Of a stretch of DNA of 64,000 bases, positions 50,362 to 58,710 are shown piece after piece. Each line of letters begins with the position of its first letter. The stretch's first letter is position 1. A program made the translations under genes and the position numbers. The stretch is taken from assembly GCF_004802635.2 (NCBI RefSeq), contig NZ_CP046052.1:1736001-1800000 (forward strand), written 5' to 3'. Source of the DNA: Methylocystis heyeri. GTDB lineage: Bacteria; Pseudomonadota; Alphaproteobacteria; Rhizobiales; Beijerinckiaceae. The notes beneath the pieces were generated by a model. That model made no database searches and was not told the origin of the DNA. It saw nothing but the letters and a program-made list of their open reading frames with translations.

Positions 50362-50793
50362 ATGTATTGGGCGTTCGACTGGGTCTGGGGACTGCCTCTG
50401 CTCGTCATCACGATCACTTTTCATATTTACATGTTCGTAATGATGGAAAAGAAGCTGATCCGCCGCCCGCGCGGGCGCAGGGTGCTGCGGAGCCTCCCCG
50501 AGTATATTGCGCCTTTGGCCCTGATCGGATTGGGCGCGGCGCTGCTTCACGGGATCGAGGCGAGCGCCTGGGCCGCGCTTTATGTGCTGGTCGGCGCCCT
50601 CCCGGATCCCGGCGAAGCCATTCTTTATTCACTGAACGCAATCACGAGCTATGGCCACGCGGAGATTTTTCTTGCACAAAGGTGGCGACTGCTCGGCGCG
50701 ATCGAGGCGATGAACGGCCTTATTCTGTTCGGATTGACGACGGCCTTCCTGTATGCGGCGATCGGAGTGGCTCGCGCCCCTGCGCAAAGTTAG
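50362..50793 (+). CDS. two-pore-type ion channel family protein with altered selectivity filter
   Basis: 143 residues from ATG 50362 (weak binding site). Three or four helices are visible (LPLLVITITFHIYMFVMM, YIAPLALIGLGAALLHGI, AALYVLVGAL, GLILFGLTTAFLYAAI). The segment ILYSLNAITSYGHAE (residues 88-101), then RWRLLGAIEAMNGLILFG, aligns with small proteobacterial potassium channels whose filter reads TxGYGD. Here the filter is ITSYGHA, so potassium selectivity is doubtful. It lies 38 bases before the patatin-like gene on the same strand. Confidence 0.65.
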   Translation: MYWAFDWVWGLPLLVITITFHIYMFVMMEKKLIRRPRGRRVLRSLPEYIAPLALIGLGAALLHGIEASAWAALYVLVGALPDPGEAILYSLNAITSYGHAEIFLAQRWRLLGAIEAMNGLILFGLTTAFLYAAIGVARAPAQS

Positions 50794-50831
50794 GCGAGAT
50801 CGCGGCTCGTATGTAACTGGTGAGTATCGGA

Positions 50832-52046
50832 ATGACGGCTTCGCAGACCCCCAGATTTTCATTCCTTGCCGCGGCTTTCGCCATGTTGCTGCTGTCGGCC
50901 TGTTCCTCCACCGACAGAGGAAAGCCGGCGCCGGCAGCAGAATGGCGCAAGGCGACCGTTCTCGGCATTCCGAACGGGCGATTTTACGTCGACGAACCGG
51001 CGGCGATGGCGGCGGAGCAGCAACGCGCGCTGGTCCGCGAGGCGAAACTGAACGGCGTCCCCCGGGGCGGAACCCTGCCCACGGCGAATATGCTGGCGCT
51101 CTCGGGCGGCGGCGACAATGGCGCCTTCGGGGCCGGCCTGTTGGTCGGCTGGACGGCGCATGGCGATCGGCCGCAGTTCAAACTGGTCACGGGCGTGAGC
51201 ACCGGCGCGCTGATCGCGCCTTTCGCTTTCCTCGGTCCGGAATACGACGAGCCGCTGACCGACGTTTATACCCATATCGACGCCGCCATGGTCTATGAAA
51301 AGCGCTTCGCCCCCTTCGCGGCGCTGGCGCAGGATGCGCTGTCCGACAGTCACCCGCTCTACGAGACGATCTCGCGCCATATCGACGCGACGGTTCTCGC
51401 CAGGATCGCGGCCGAATACGACAAAGGGCGGATACTGCTTCTGCAGACCACCGATCTCGACGCCGGCCGCCCCGTGCTCTGGAACATCGGCGCCATTGCG
51501 GCGACCGGCCGCCCGGAAGCGCTTGATCTCGTAAGGCATATCATGCTTGCGTCCGCCTCGATTCCCGCGGCTTTCCCGCCCGTGATGTTCGATGTGGAAG
51601 CCGAAGGCGTCTCCTACCAGGAAATGCACGTCGACGGCGGCGCCGTCAGCCAGGCCTTTCTCGTCCCGCCGACTCTCAATACCCGCGCAGTGCTGGAGAA
51701 AGCCGGCTATCGGAGAAAAGGCGTCAACTCCTACATCATCCGCAACGGCCGCCTGAACACCACCTGGAGCGACGTGGAAAAAAACACGCTCACCATCGCC
51801 GGGAAAGCGGTGTCGACGCTCATCAATTACAATGGCGTCGGGGATCTCTATCGCATGTATATGGTCACCATGCGCGCCGGCGGAACCTATAACCTCGCCT
51901 ATATGGAAGACGACTTCCAGGCGCCGCATCCCGAGGATTTCGATCCGACCTATATGAGGGCGCTTTACCGCTACGGCTATGACAAGGCGGCGAAGGGCTA
52001 TCCCTGGGAACATGCGCCGCCCGGATTCCAGAAAAGCGAGAAGTAA
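50832..52046 (+). CDS. patatin-like phospholipase, lipoprotein
   Basis: 404 residues from ATG 50832; GTG 50820 is an alternative. Lipoprotein signal with LLLSAC at residues 19-24. Patatin motifs: LALSGGGDNGAFGAG (oxyanion loop, 89-103), GVS123TG (nucleophile) and HVDGGAVS (aspartate of the Ser-Asp dyad). It would hydrolyse acyl esters of lipids at the envelope. All catalytic residues are present. Upstream neighbour is the channel-like gene. Confidence 0.9.
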   Translation: MTASQTPRFSFLAAAFAMLLLSACSSTDRGKPAPAAEWRKATVLGIPNGRFYVDEPAAMAAEQQRALVREAKLNGVPRGGTLPTANMLALSGGGDNGAFGAGLLVGWTAHGDRPQFKLVTGVSTGALIAPFAFLGPEYDEPLTDVYTHIDAAMVYEKRFAPFAALAQDALSDSHPLYETISRHIDATVLARIAAEYDKGRILLLQTTDLDAGRPVLWNIGAIAATGRPEALDLVRHIMLASASIPAAFPPVMFDVEAEGVSYQEMHVDGGAVSQAFLVPPTLNTRAVLEKAGYRRKGVNSYIIRNGRLNTTWSDVEKNTLTIAGKAVSTLINYNGVGDLYRMYMVTMRAGGTYNLAYMEDDFQAPHPEDFDPTYMRALYRYGYDKAAKGYPWEHAPPGFQKSEK

Positions 52047-52117
52047 CTTTCGCCGCCCGTTCGGCTGCAGGTCCGCCGCGGTCAGGCTGGCTTGCGCCGC
52101 GGGCGTCCGGCGCTCAT

Positions 52118-52213
52118 TTTCGCAAAAGCAGACATGCTTTTGCGATAAAAATCCGCGCCAACGATATGATCGGGAGCGATTTCTCATCGACCGGACGAGT
52201 CCATCGGGTCGGG
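52118..52213. repeat. dispersed repeat, family C copy 2
   Basis: CGCAAAAGCA (52121-52130) and TGCTTTTGCG (52135-52144) form a perfect 10-bp hairpin, followed by GGGAGCGATTTCTCATCG and ACGAGTCCATCGGGTCGG. Shares layout with 50250-50345 and the tandem pair at 53238-53464. It follows the patatin-like gene and could terminate it. Confidence 0.7.
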
Positions 52214-52260
52214 AGACGCGCCAGGCGCGATAACCGCAAGATCGCAACCCCGGAGGCCCC

Positions 52261-52503
52261 ATGCCGATTTACGCTTACGCTTGCTCGGATTGCTCGCATC
52301 AATTCGAAACTCTGGTCCGCTCGGATGAGACGCCCGCCTGCCCCAAATGCGGAGGCGAGAAGCTGGAGCGGCAGATGTCCCTCATCGCAAAACCCGCTCC
52401 GGGCGGGCCGAGCGACGCCGCGGGCGCGCCGGCGAGCTGCGCGGCGATGAACGGCGGAGCGCCGTGCGGCGCGGGCTGCCCTGCCTTCGGCGACGCCGCC
52501 TGA
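52261..52503 (+). CDS. FmdB-family zinc ribbon protein
   Basis: 80 residues, ATG 52261 after GGAGG. The family start MPIYAYACSDCSHQFE contains the first CxxC, and ACPKCGGEKLERQMS the second; together they bind one zinc. The C-terminal half is Gly/Ala/Pro-rich with three more cysteines (SCAAMNGGAPCGAGCPAF). FmdB-like proteins are small regulators, named after a gene for formamide use, and their role here is open. It precedes infC. Confidence 0.88.
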   Translation: MPIYAYACSDCSHQFETLVRSDETPACPKCGGEKLERQMSLIAKPAPGGPSDAAGAPASCAAMNGGAPCGAGCPAFGDAA

Positions 52504-52682
52504 GCCATACGCCGGGGACACAGTCCCGAATTTTCGGTTTGCATGACGCGTTCGGCGGTTGACAAGGCGCGCAATAATGGGATGCTACCGGCGCAAGAAG
52601 CCTGCGCCGCGCGCAGCTTGGCGCCTCGCGTGGGGCGTTCAGAAGATCATTTGCTTACGCCAGAAGCTTTGGCGGTATCAAG

Positions 52683-52697
52683 AGGAGAACATCCATT
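52683..52697 (+). promoter_or_regulatory. ribosome binding site and AUU start of infC
   Basis: AGGAG at 52683-52687, seven-base spacing, then ATT at 52695-52697. Initiation at AUU is how E. coli IF-3 limits its own translation. A GTG at 52707 is in frame but lies 19 bases from the binding site and drops RRP, which is conserved at the start of related IF-3 proteins. Confidence 0.8.
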
Positions 52698-53234
52698 CGC
52701 CGTCCAGTGAAGAGCTCTGCGGCCCCCACCAAGGAAGGCCCCAGAATTAACAGGGAGATTCGCGCGCGAGAAGTGCGACTGATCGATTCCGAAGGAAAAA
52801 ACCACGGCATTGTCCCGTTCCTCGACGCCCTGGGCCTAGCCGAGGAAGGGGGGCTGGATCTCGTCGAAATCGATCCGAATTCGCAGCCGCCGGTTTGCAA
52901 AATTCTTGATTATGGCCGTTTTCGTTTCCTTGAACAGAAGCGCGCAGCCGAAGCGCGCAAGAAGCAGAAGATCGTCGAGGTCAAGGAAATAAAGCTTCGC
53001 CCCGGCATCGACGACCACGACTACGACACCAAGATGAAGGCGGCCCGCCGCTTCTTCGAGGAAGGCGACAAGGTCAAAGTCACCTTGCGCTTCCGTGGCC
53101 GCGAAATCGCCCACCAGGACCTCGGCTACCGTCTGATGACGAGGGTCAAGGCCGAAACCGCCTCCATCGCCAAGGTCGAACTCGAGCCCTCGATGGAAGG
53201 ACGGCAAATGATCATGGTCCTGTCGCCGCGCTAG
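52695..53234 (+). CDS. infC: translation initiation factor IF-3
   Basis: 179 residues from the ATT codon at 52695. The N-terminal domain contains [20 protein letters not shown] and [19 protein letters not shown]; a lysine-rich linker ([20 protein letters not shown]) leads to the C-terminal RNA-binding domain ([20 protein letters not shown]). IF-3 keeps 30S subunits free and checks the start codon. The AUU start implies autoregulation. rpmI and rplT, often next to infC, are not present downstream; a repeat pair follows instead. Confidence 0.95.
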   Translation: MRRPVKSSAAPTKEGPRINREIRAREVRLIDSEGKNHGIVPFLDALGLAEEGGLDLVEIDPNSQPPVCKILDYGRFRFLEQKRAAEARKKQKIVEVKEIKLRPGIDDHDYDTKMKAARRFFEEGDKVKVTLRFRGREIAHQDLGYRLMTRVKAETASIAKVELEPSMEGRQMIMVLSPR

Positions 53235-53237
53235 GGC

Positions 53238-53464
53238 GCATTCTTTTCGCGGGAGCCGATATGCTCCTGCGACAGGAGTGCGCTCCAACTGTCTGATCCG
53301 GCGCGATTTCTGATCGATCGGACGATCCCGTCCGATCGGAAAGCGCGCTAGAGCGCATTCCGCAAATGCTGATATGCTTTTGCGATAGGAATGCGCTCCA
53401 ACTGTCTGATCCGGCGCGATTTCTGATCGATCGGACGATCCCGTCCGATCGGAAAGCGCGCTAG
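53238..53464. repeat. tandem pair of family C repeats, period 113 bp
   Basis: Two copies, 53238-53350 and 53351-53463. From 53279 and 53392 onward about 72 bases are identical, from TGCGCTCCAACTG to GGAAAGCGCGCTAG. Each holds a hairpin GATCGGACG-ATCC-CGTCCGATC. The left thirds differ (GGGAGCC/CTCCTG against a GCTGATATGCTTTTGC version), so one copy is a chimera or has diverged locally. They lie just after infC. Confidence 0.88.
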
Positions 53465-53526
53465 GCGCCGGGACGCTGCTTTCGGCGGCGTTGGAGCGGA
53501 CGGCGCCTCACTCTGGCTGGCGATTT

Positions 53527-54456
53527 ATGTCGAACCCTGGTTCCCACAGGCCTCATTGGCGGCGCGCCGCGGTTCTGGCCACTCTGCTGGCGCTGTCGAC
53601 CAGCTCCGCCGCCCGCGCGCAGCTCGCACTTCCGGGAGCGGTCGCGCCTGCGGAAGAGGGCTCGGTCGCAGTCGGCGTCGAGACGCAGGCCAAGCCCGCA
53701 CAAAAGAAGCGCCCGAGGGCCTCCTCCGAGGGGGCCTCGGGGCCGGCTATCGCGCCGAAGCCGCCGAGCGAGGACAGCGTCGCCGGCAAGCAGCTGTGGC
53801 TGGACGGATCGCGCAGCCTGATCGAATTGCAGCGCCCGGCCGGCGAACTCCAGGTCGCCAAGCTGACGTTGAGCGGCGACAGCATCACCCGTTCGGGCGA
53901 AAGCTGCCGCGTGGACGTCGCAGGCACGCCGCTGAAGCTGTCGCCGCGAGAAAACCAGGGCGGACTGCGACGTTATCAGGTCGATTTCCCGGCCTGCCCC
54001 TTCACGCTGGAGGTGCTGGACGGCGCCGTTCTCGTCGTCAACGAAGGCGGCGCCTGCGAACTGAAGGCCGCCGATTGCCGGGCCGACCCCAATGGCCTCT
54101 GGGGCGTGCCGGGAGCCGAACTGACCGACCCCAAGCGCGCTGCCGAAATGCTCAACCAGCGCGCCCGGGTTGAAAAGACCGTCCGCGCCGATTTCCAGGC
54201 CCTTTACGACAAGAACAAAACCGACAAGATCGTCCGCAAACTGCTCGTGCGCGAGCAGGCGGGCTTTTCCTCGCGCCGCGAGGAAATATGCCGCAGCTAC
54301 GCTCAGGAGTCCGACTTCGGCTATTGCGCGTTGCGCGTCACCGAAGCGCGGGCGCTTACGCTCGGCACGCAGCTCGCCACCGGCGTCAAGCTGCCGGCCA
54401 ATCTTGCCGCGGACGACCAGCCTGCCCCGCGCAAGCCGGGCCGCAGCAAGAGATAG
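53527..54456 (+). CDS. exported protein, unknown function
   Basis: 309 residues from ATG 53527 (a GTG-started extension to 53491 would run into the repeat). Signal peptide LATLLALSTSSAARAQ. A linker (KPAQKKRPRASSEGASGP) precedes a beta-rich domain of about 120 residues (LWLDGSRSLIELQRPAGELQ, SCRVDVAGTPLKLSPRENQG) with four cysteines, then a helical segment (EMLNQRARVEKTVRADFQAL) and a Lys/Arg tail. Possibly a cell envelope or peptidoglycan-associated protein; not recognised. Confidence 0.62.
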   Translation: MSNPGSHRPHWRRAAVLATLLALSTSSAARAQLALPGAVAPAEEGSVAVGVETQAKPAQKKRPRASSEGASGPAIAPKPPSEDSVAGKQLWLDGSRSLIELQRPAGELQVAKLTLSGDSITRSGESCRVDVAGTPLKLSPRENQGGLRRYQVDFPACPFTLEVLDGAVLVVNEGGACELKAADCRADPNGLWGVPGAELTDPKRAAEMLNQRARVEKTVRADFQALYDKNKTDKIVRKLLVREQAGFSSRREEICRSYAQESDFGYCALRVTEARALTLGTQLATGVKLPANLAADDQPAPRKPGRSKR

Positions 54457-54631
54457 CCGAGCCCCCCGCCGCCTCGCCGCATAATCCGGGAAAACCTCGT
54501 TCTGCGATTGGCCCGCGGATCGCATCGCTTGGCCGCTGCAAGCCCGACTCGCGCCGCGGGATTGGTTCAGAGGGCGAGCGCCCTTTATCTCAAGGGATCG
54601 AGCCCCAGCCTGATTGAAGGAAGCGGGACCC

Positions 54632-56695
54632 ATGTCGTCGAACGAACTCGGCCGGGCGGCCAGCCCCTATCTTCAACAGCACGCGGCCAATCCGGTGCAC
54701 TGGCGGATGTGGACCCCGGCGGCTTTAGAGGAAGCCAGGGAACAGCGCAAACCGATACTGCTGTCGATCGGCTACGCGGCCTGCCATTGGTGTCACGTCA
54801 TGGCCCATGAAAGCTTCGAGGACCCCGCGACCGCCGCCGTGATGAACGACCTCTTCGTCAACATCAAGGTGGACCGCGAGGAAAGGCCGGATATCGACCA
54901 CATCTATATGTCCTCGCTCCAGGCCTTCGGCCTGCAAGGCGGCTGGCCGCTGACGATGTTCCTCACGCCGGAGGGCGAGGCCTTTTGGGGCGGGACCTAT
55001 TTTCCCAAGGTCGCGCAATATGGCAGGCCCGATTTTGTGACGGTCATGAAAACCGTCTCGCAGACATTCCGCGCCGAGCCGGACAAAATCGCCCACAATG
55101 CGGCGGCGGTCCGCAAAAGCCTGGCCCAGGCGGCGCTGGCCGCCCGCAGCGAAAAGACCGAAATCGCCCCCCGCGCTCTCGACGAGCTTGCGCCCCGCGT
55201 CGCGGGGCTGATCGATTCCCGCAACGGCGGCCTGCGAGGCGCGCCTAAATTTCCCAACGCTCCGATATTGGAGTTTCTGTGGCGAGCCGGGCGGAGGCTG
55301 AGAGATAGCTTCTATCTGGAGCTGGTGAAGCTGACCCTGACGCGCATGTCGGAAGGCGGCCTGTTCGATCATCTCGGCGGCGGCTACGCCCGCTACTCCA
55401 CGGACGAGAGATGGCTCGTCCCCCATTTCGAAAAGATGCTCTACGACAACGCCCAGATATTGGAGCTCCTCGCCCTGTGCCATCGCGACTCGGGCGACGT
55501 AATTTTCCGCACGCGGGCGCGAGAAACGGTGGCTTGGCTGCGGCGAGAGATGACGCATCCGGAAGGGGCGTTTTGCGCCAGCCTCGACGCCGACAGCGAG
55601 GGAGAAGAAGGCAAGTTCTACGTCTGGACCACGGATGAGCTGAAGGAGATTCTCGACGAGGACGACGCCCGTTTCTTCGGCCTCGTCTATGACGCTGCGA
55701 GCGGCGGCAATTGGACCGACGACCACGGCCGAACCGTCGTCATCCTGAACCAGCTCGATGCGACGTCCCCGTCGCCGCAGGAAGAAGCGCGGCTCGCGCC
55801 CTTGCGCAAGAAGCTGTTCGAGGCGCGGGAAAAACGTATCCGCCCCGGTCTCGACGACAAGATCATGGCCGACTGGAACGGGCTCATGATCGCGGCGCTG
55901 ATCAATGCGGCCACGCTCTTCGATGAACCCGAGTGGATCGGCCTCGCAGCGCGAGCCTATGATTTCATCGTCGGCGCCATGAGCTATTCTGACGAGGCTG
56001 GCGACATCCGCCTCGCCCACAGCTGGCGCGCCGGCGTTTCCGTCCGCCCGGGAATGGCGCTCGATTATGCAGCTATGATCCGCGCCGCCCTCGCGCTTCA
56101 CGAAACCCGCAATTGGGTCGGGCGCCGCGAACGGGACTACCTCGCTGACGCAATCGCCTGGGCGAGATCGCTCGAAGCTCGCCACCGCGACGCCCGAACG
56201 GGGCTCCTCACCATGGCCGCGAGCGACGCGAGCGATGTCTTGGTTCGGCTCGCTCCCACCGCCGACGACGCCATTCCAAACGCGCATCCTCTATATCTCA
56301 CAGCGCTCGTGCGGCTTGCGGGCTTTACCGGGGACGCGGGCTGGATCAAGCGCGCGGATGAATTATTCGCGGCCGTGGGCCCTTCGGCGCAGACCAATCT
56401 GCTCGCCCACGCCGGCATCCTGAACGCCCTGGATTTCCGCCTCGGCGTGAAGGAGATCGTCACGGCCGGCCCAAAGCGGCAGGAGCTTTACGAGACAGCG
56501 CTCGGCGCGCCCTTCCCTGAGCGCATCGTCATCGATATCGATCGCCCCGAGCTGCTTCCTGCCGAGAGCCCGAGGCGGGCGCAAGCGGATTCGGCCGGCG
56601 AGGCCGCGGCCTTCGTCTGCGCCGGCGGCGCCTGTTCCGCGCCGATCACAGACAAGCGGGATTTGCTCGATAGACTCGAACGGCCTGTTTCTTAG
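54632..56695 (+). CDS. DUF255 thioredoxin-domain protein (YyaL/SPATA20-like)
   Basis: 687 residues, ATG 54632. An N-terminal thioredoxin-like domain has C51-HW-C54 in YAACHWCHVMAHESFEDP, then an (alpha/alpha)6 barrel of glycosidase or epimerase type (FPNAPILEFLWRAG, GGYARYSTDERWLVPHFEKM, MADWNGLMIAALINAA). The family is found from bacteria to humans and its reaction is unknown; the redox motif and barrel suggest modification of a sugar-like substrate in the cytoplasm. No partner is next to it. Confidence 0.9.
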   Translation: MSSNELGRAASPYLQQHAANPVHWRMWTPAALEEAREQRKPILLSIGYAACHWCHVMAHESFEDPATAAVMNDLFVNIKVDREERPDIDHIYMSSLQAFGLQGGWPLTMFLTPEGEAFWGGTYFPKVAQYGRPDFVTVMKTVSQTFRAEPDKIAHNAAAVRKSLAQAALAARSEKTEIAPRALDELAPRVAGLIDSRNGGLRGAPKFPNAPILEFLWRAGRRLRDSFYLELVKLTLTRMSEGGLFDHLGGGYARYSTDERWLVPHFEKMLYDNAQILELLALCHRDSGDVIFRTRARETVAWLRREMTHPEGAFCASLDADSEGEEGKFYVWTTDELKEILDEDDARFFGLVYDAASGGNWTDDHGRTVVILNQLDATSPSPQEEARLAPLRKKLFEAREKRIRPGLDDKIMADWNGLMIAALINAATLFDEPEWIGLAARAYDFIVGAMSYSDEAGDIRLAHSWRAGVSVRPGMALDYAAMIRAALALHETRNWVGRRERDYLADAIAWARSLEARHRDARTGLLTMAASDASDVLVRLAPTADDAIPNAHPLYLTALVRLAGFTGDAGWIKRADELFAAVGPSAQTNLLAHAGILNALDFRLGVKEIVTAGPKRQELYETALGAPFPERIVIDIDRPELLPAESPRRAQADSAGEAAAFVCAGGACSAPITDKRDLLDRLERPVS

Positions 56696-56715
56696 GGCCA
56701 GGATCGGCCCCTTAT

Positions 56716-57405
56716 TCAATGCGCCTGGTCGAGATAGGCGAGAATTTCCGCCAGGCTGAAATCCGTCCTGCCGGAGAAATGGCGAATAATCGACTCTATT
56801 CTCGGCAAGTCCTGCGGGCCTTCGAGGTCGAGCCTCACCTTGGGACACGCGAGTTCCGGCGGAGCGGTCAAGCTCAGGGGCCGGTACACTCGGCTGTTCT
56901 GGCGCAGGAAAGCCGGCCCTTCCCGGCGCTGCTCGGGCGATGCGCGGGTTCCCGCCTCCTCGAGCGCGGCAGTGGTGAAACCGTCTATTTCCATCCCCTT
57001 GGGCCAGGTTTGGGTGAGCGTGTTGCCGATCCAGTCGAGCATGCCGTCCGTCATTTGCAGCAGATTCGCGACCTGATCCACCAGCGCGGGGTCGATCAGA
57101 GGATTGCGGGCGTCGATCATGACCCCGCCCTTGGCGCCGGTCGCCTTGAGGGAGCCAAGGAGACGACCCAGCAGATCGTCGCGCGGACCGCTTTCGCAGA
57201 CGGTCCCGCGCGCCTCGCAGTAATCGCGTATCGGCTGGTCTTCCGGCTCGTCGCTGGTCGTAACGACGACGCCGGCGAGCTTATCGACGCCCGAAAGCCG
57301 GTCCAGCAATAGGCCGAGCAGAGGCTTCCCTTCCGCCGGCGACAATATCGCTGTTTCCCGGCCGTCGCAGGTCAGGGTTGCGGAAACTATGGCGAGAACA
57401 TTCAT
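56716..57405 (-). CDS. cytidylyltransferase-like nucleotidyltransferase
   Basis: 229 residues. The Rossmann-like N-terminus (MNVLAIVSATLTCDGRETAI, KPLLGLLLDRLSGVDKLAGV) and GPRDDLLGRLLGSLKATGA, MIDARNPLIDPALVDQV resemble the SpsF/NeuA-like cytidylyltransferases of glycan synthesis. The usual G-x-G-x-R loop for nucleotide phosphate is not obvious, so activity is uncertain. It is upstream of or linked with the esterase gene (12-base gap, same strand). Confidence 0.72.
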   Translation of the reverse strand: MNVLAIVSATLTCDGRETAILSPAEGKPLLGLLLDRLSGVDKLAGVVVTTSDEPEDQPIRDYCEARGTVCESGPRDDLLGRLLGSLKATGAKGGVMIDARNPLIDPALVDQVANLLQMTDGMLDWIGNTLTQTWPKGMEIDGFTTAALEEAGTRASPEQRREGPAFLRQNSRVYRPLSLTAPPELACPKVRLDLEGPQDLPRIESIIRHFSGRTDFSLAEILAYLDQAH

Positions 57406-57417
57406 CGGCGCGCCCTC

Positions 57418-58074
57418 CTATTCCGCCGGGCGATGCACGACATTGGCGGTGAGAAAATCCCCTGCCGCCATAACGCCGTCGTCGTCCATCGCATGGCCGA
57501 GGCCGGGCCGGCGCATGGTTTTGACCGGAACGCCCTCGCCTTTGAGGAACTCCCGCGTCGCCATCATGCCGCCGATCGGCGCGATCGGGTCGGCGTCGCC
57601 ATGGATCAAGAGCACGGGCGGCCTGGAGCCTATCGCCAGGTTTTCTCCGCCGTGAAACAGGCCGGAGAAGGAAACGATGGCCGCGAGAGGCTTCGCGCGC
57701 CTCAGTCCGACGTGCAAAGCCAGCGTCGCTCCATGCGAAAAGCCGACAAGCGCAAGGTGGTTGTCGGGCAATCGACATTTGGCGAGCATGTCGTCGAGAA
57801 AAGCGTCGAAAAGAGGCCCGGTGGTTTCTAGCGCCCGTTTGAGGCCCGCGGGATCCAAATCCGTGGCGTCGAACCATTGCCGCCCTCCCGCAGCGGCCGG
57901 AAAGGGCGCCTCCGCGGCGACAAAATCCGCCTTCGGCATGGTCGGAGCCCAGTTCAGCGCCTGATCGATGATCGCCGCGCCGTCGCCGCCCGGACCATGA
58001 AGCAAAACTACGACATAGGCCGGCTTGCCGCAGGACAACGCTGCAATCTTGGGCCCTTCGACAACCGCGGCCAT
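57418..58074 (-). CDS. alpha/beta-hydrolase (phospholipase/carboxylesterase family)
   Basis: 218 residues from ATG 58074, with GAGGAG upstream; longer in-frame starts at 58110 and 58161 lack binding sites. The catalytic triad is visible: serine in LVGFSHGATLAL, aspartate in LLIHGDADPIAP, histidine in GLGHAMDDDG. YVVVLLHGPGGDG holds the oxyanion hole. The YpfH/carboxylesterase type hydrolyses short acyl esters in the cytoplasm. Cotranscribed with the nucleotidyltransferase gene; divergent from the J-domain gene. Confidence 0.85.
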   Translation of the reverse strand: MAAVVEGPKIAALSCGKPAYVVVLLHGPGGDGAAIIDQALNWAPTMPKADFVAAEAPFPAAAGGRQWFDATDLDPAGLKRALETTGPLFDAFLDDMLAKCRLPDNHLALVGFSHGATLALHVGLRRAKPLAAIVSFSGLFHGGENLAIGSRPPVLLIHGDADPIAPIGGMMATREFLKGEGVPVKTMRRPGLGHAMDDDGVMAAGDFLTANVVHRPAE

Positions 58075-58227
58075 GCCCCAAGTCTCCTCGATCGACGATT
58101 CCTTGACCATCGCTATGCAAAGCCGCTGCCGAGGGACCGCGCCGGCTTTGGCTTTGAACATGCATGGAAGCGGAGAAATTCCGGCCGTTCGCACAAATGG
58201 ACGATCGGCTCCCTGGAAGCGCGCTGC

Positions 58228-58704
58228 ATGACGGATAAGACGGAATGGGTCGTCTGGAACGGCTCGCTGGGCGTTCTCGATCGGGTCGCGATCGGCCATA
58301 TCGAGCATGGCGCCGAAGGCAGACGAGCCTGTCTCGCCCCACCCTATGACATGGTAGGGCCGTTCGATCTCGATGAACTCGAAACGCAAGGGCGGATCGC
58401 CTTCGGCGCCTGTTTCGTTATGTCCAACGAGAGATGGAAACAGGATCAGGTCGACCTTCGGATCGAGGGCCAGGAAAAACGCCGGGCCATATTCGCGAGG
58501 CTGGATTTCGACGACGAGGAAGAGGAGCGCCGCGAGACTCTCGGCCTGCCGAGCGAAGGGCCGATCACGGCGTCGGACATCAATGCGGCCTTCCGAAAGC
58601 TGGCGAAAACCGCGCATCCCGACGCCGGCGGCAGCAATGAGCATTACCGCCGCATCGCGGAAGCGCGCGACGCGCTGCTCGACCAATATGCCGACAGGGT
58701 TTAG
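58228..58704 (+). CDS. J-domain protein with novel N-terminal region
   Basis: 158 residues from ATG 58228. The last 65 residues are a J domain (SDINAAFRKLAKTAHPDAGG) with the essential HPD and the helix EHYRRIAEARDALLDQY. The first 90 residues have no match I recognise (WVVWNGSLGVLDRVAIG, ERWKQDQVDLRIEGQEKRRA). It would recruit DnaK to a specific client. Six bases from the convergent permease gene end. Confidence 0.78.
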   Translation: MTDKTEWVVWNGSLGVLDRVAIGHIEHGAEGRRACLAPPYDMVGPFDLDELETQGRIAFGACFVMSNERWKQDQVDLRIEGQEKRRAIFARLDFDDEEEERRETLGLPSEGPITASDINAAFRKLAKTAHPDAGGSNEHYRRIAEARDALLDQYADRV

Positions 58705-58710
58705 GGCGCT

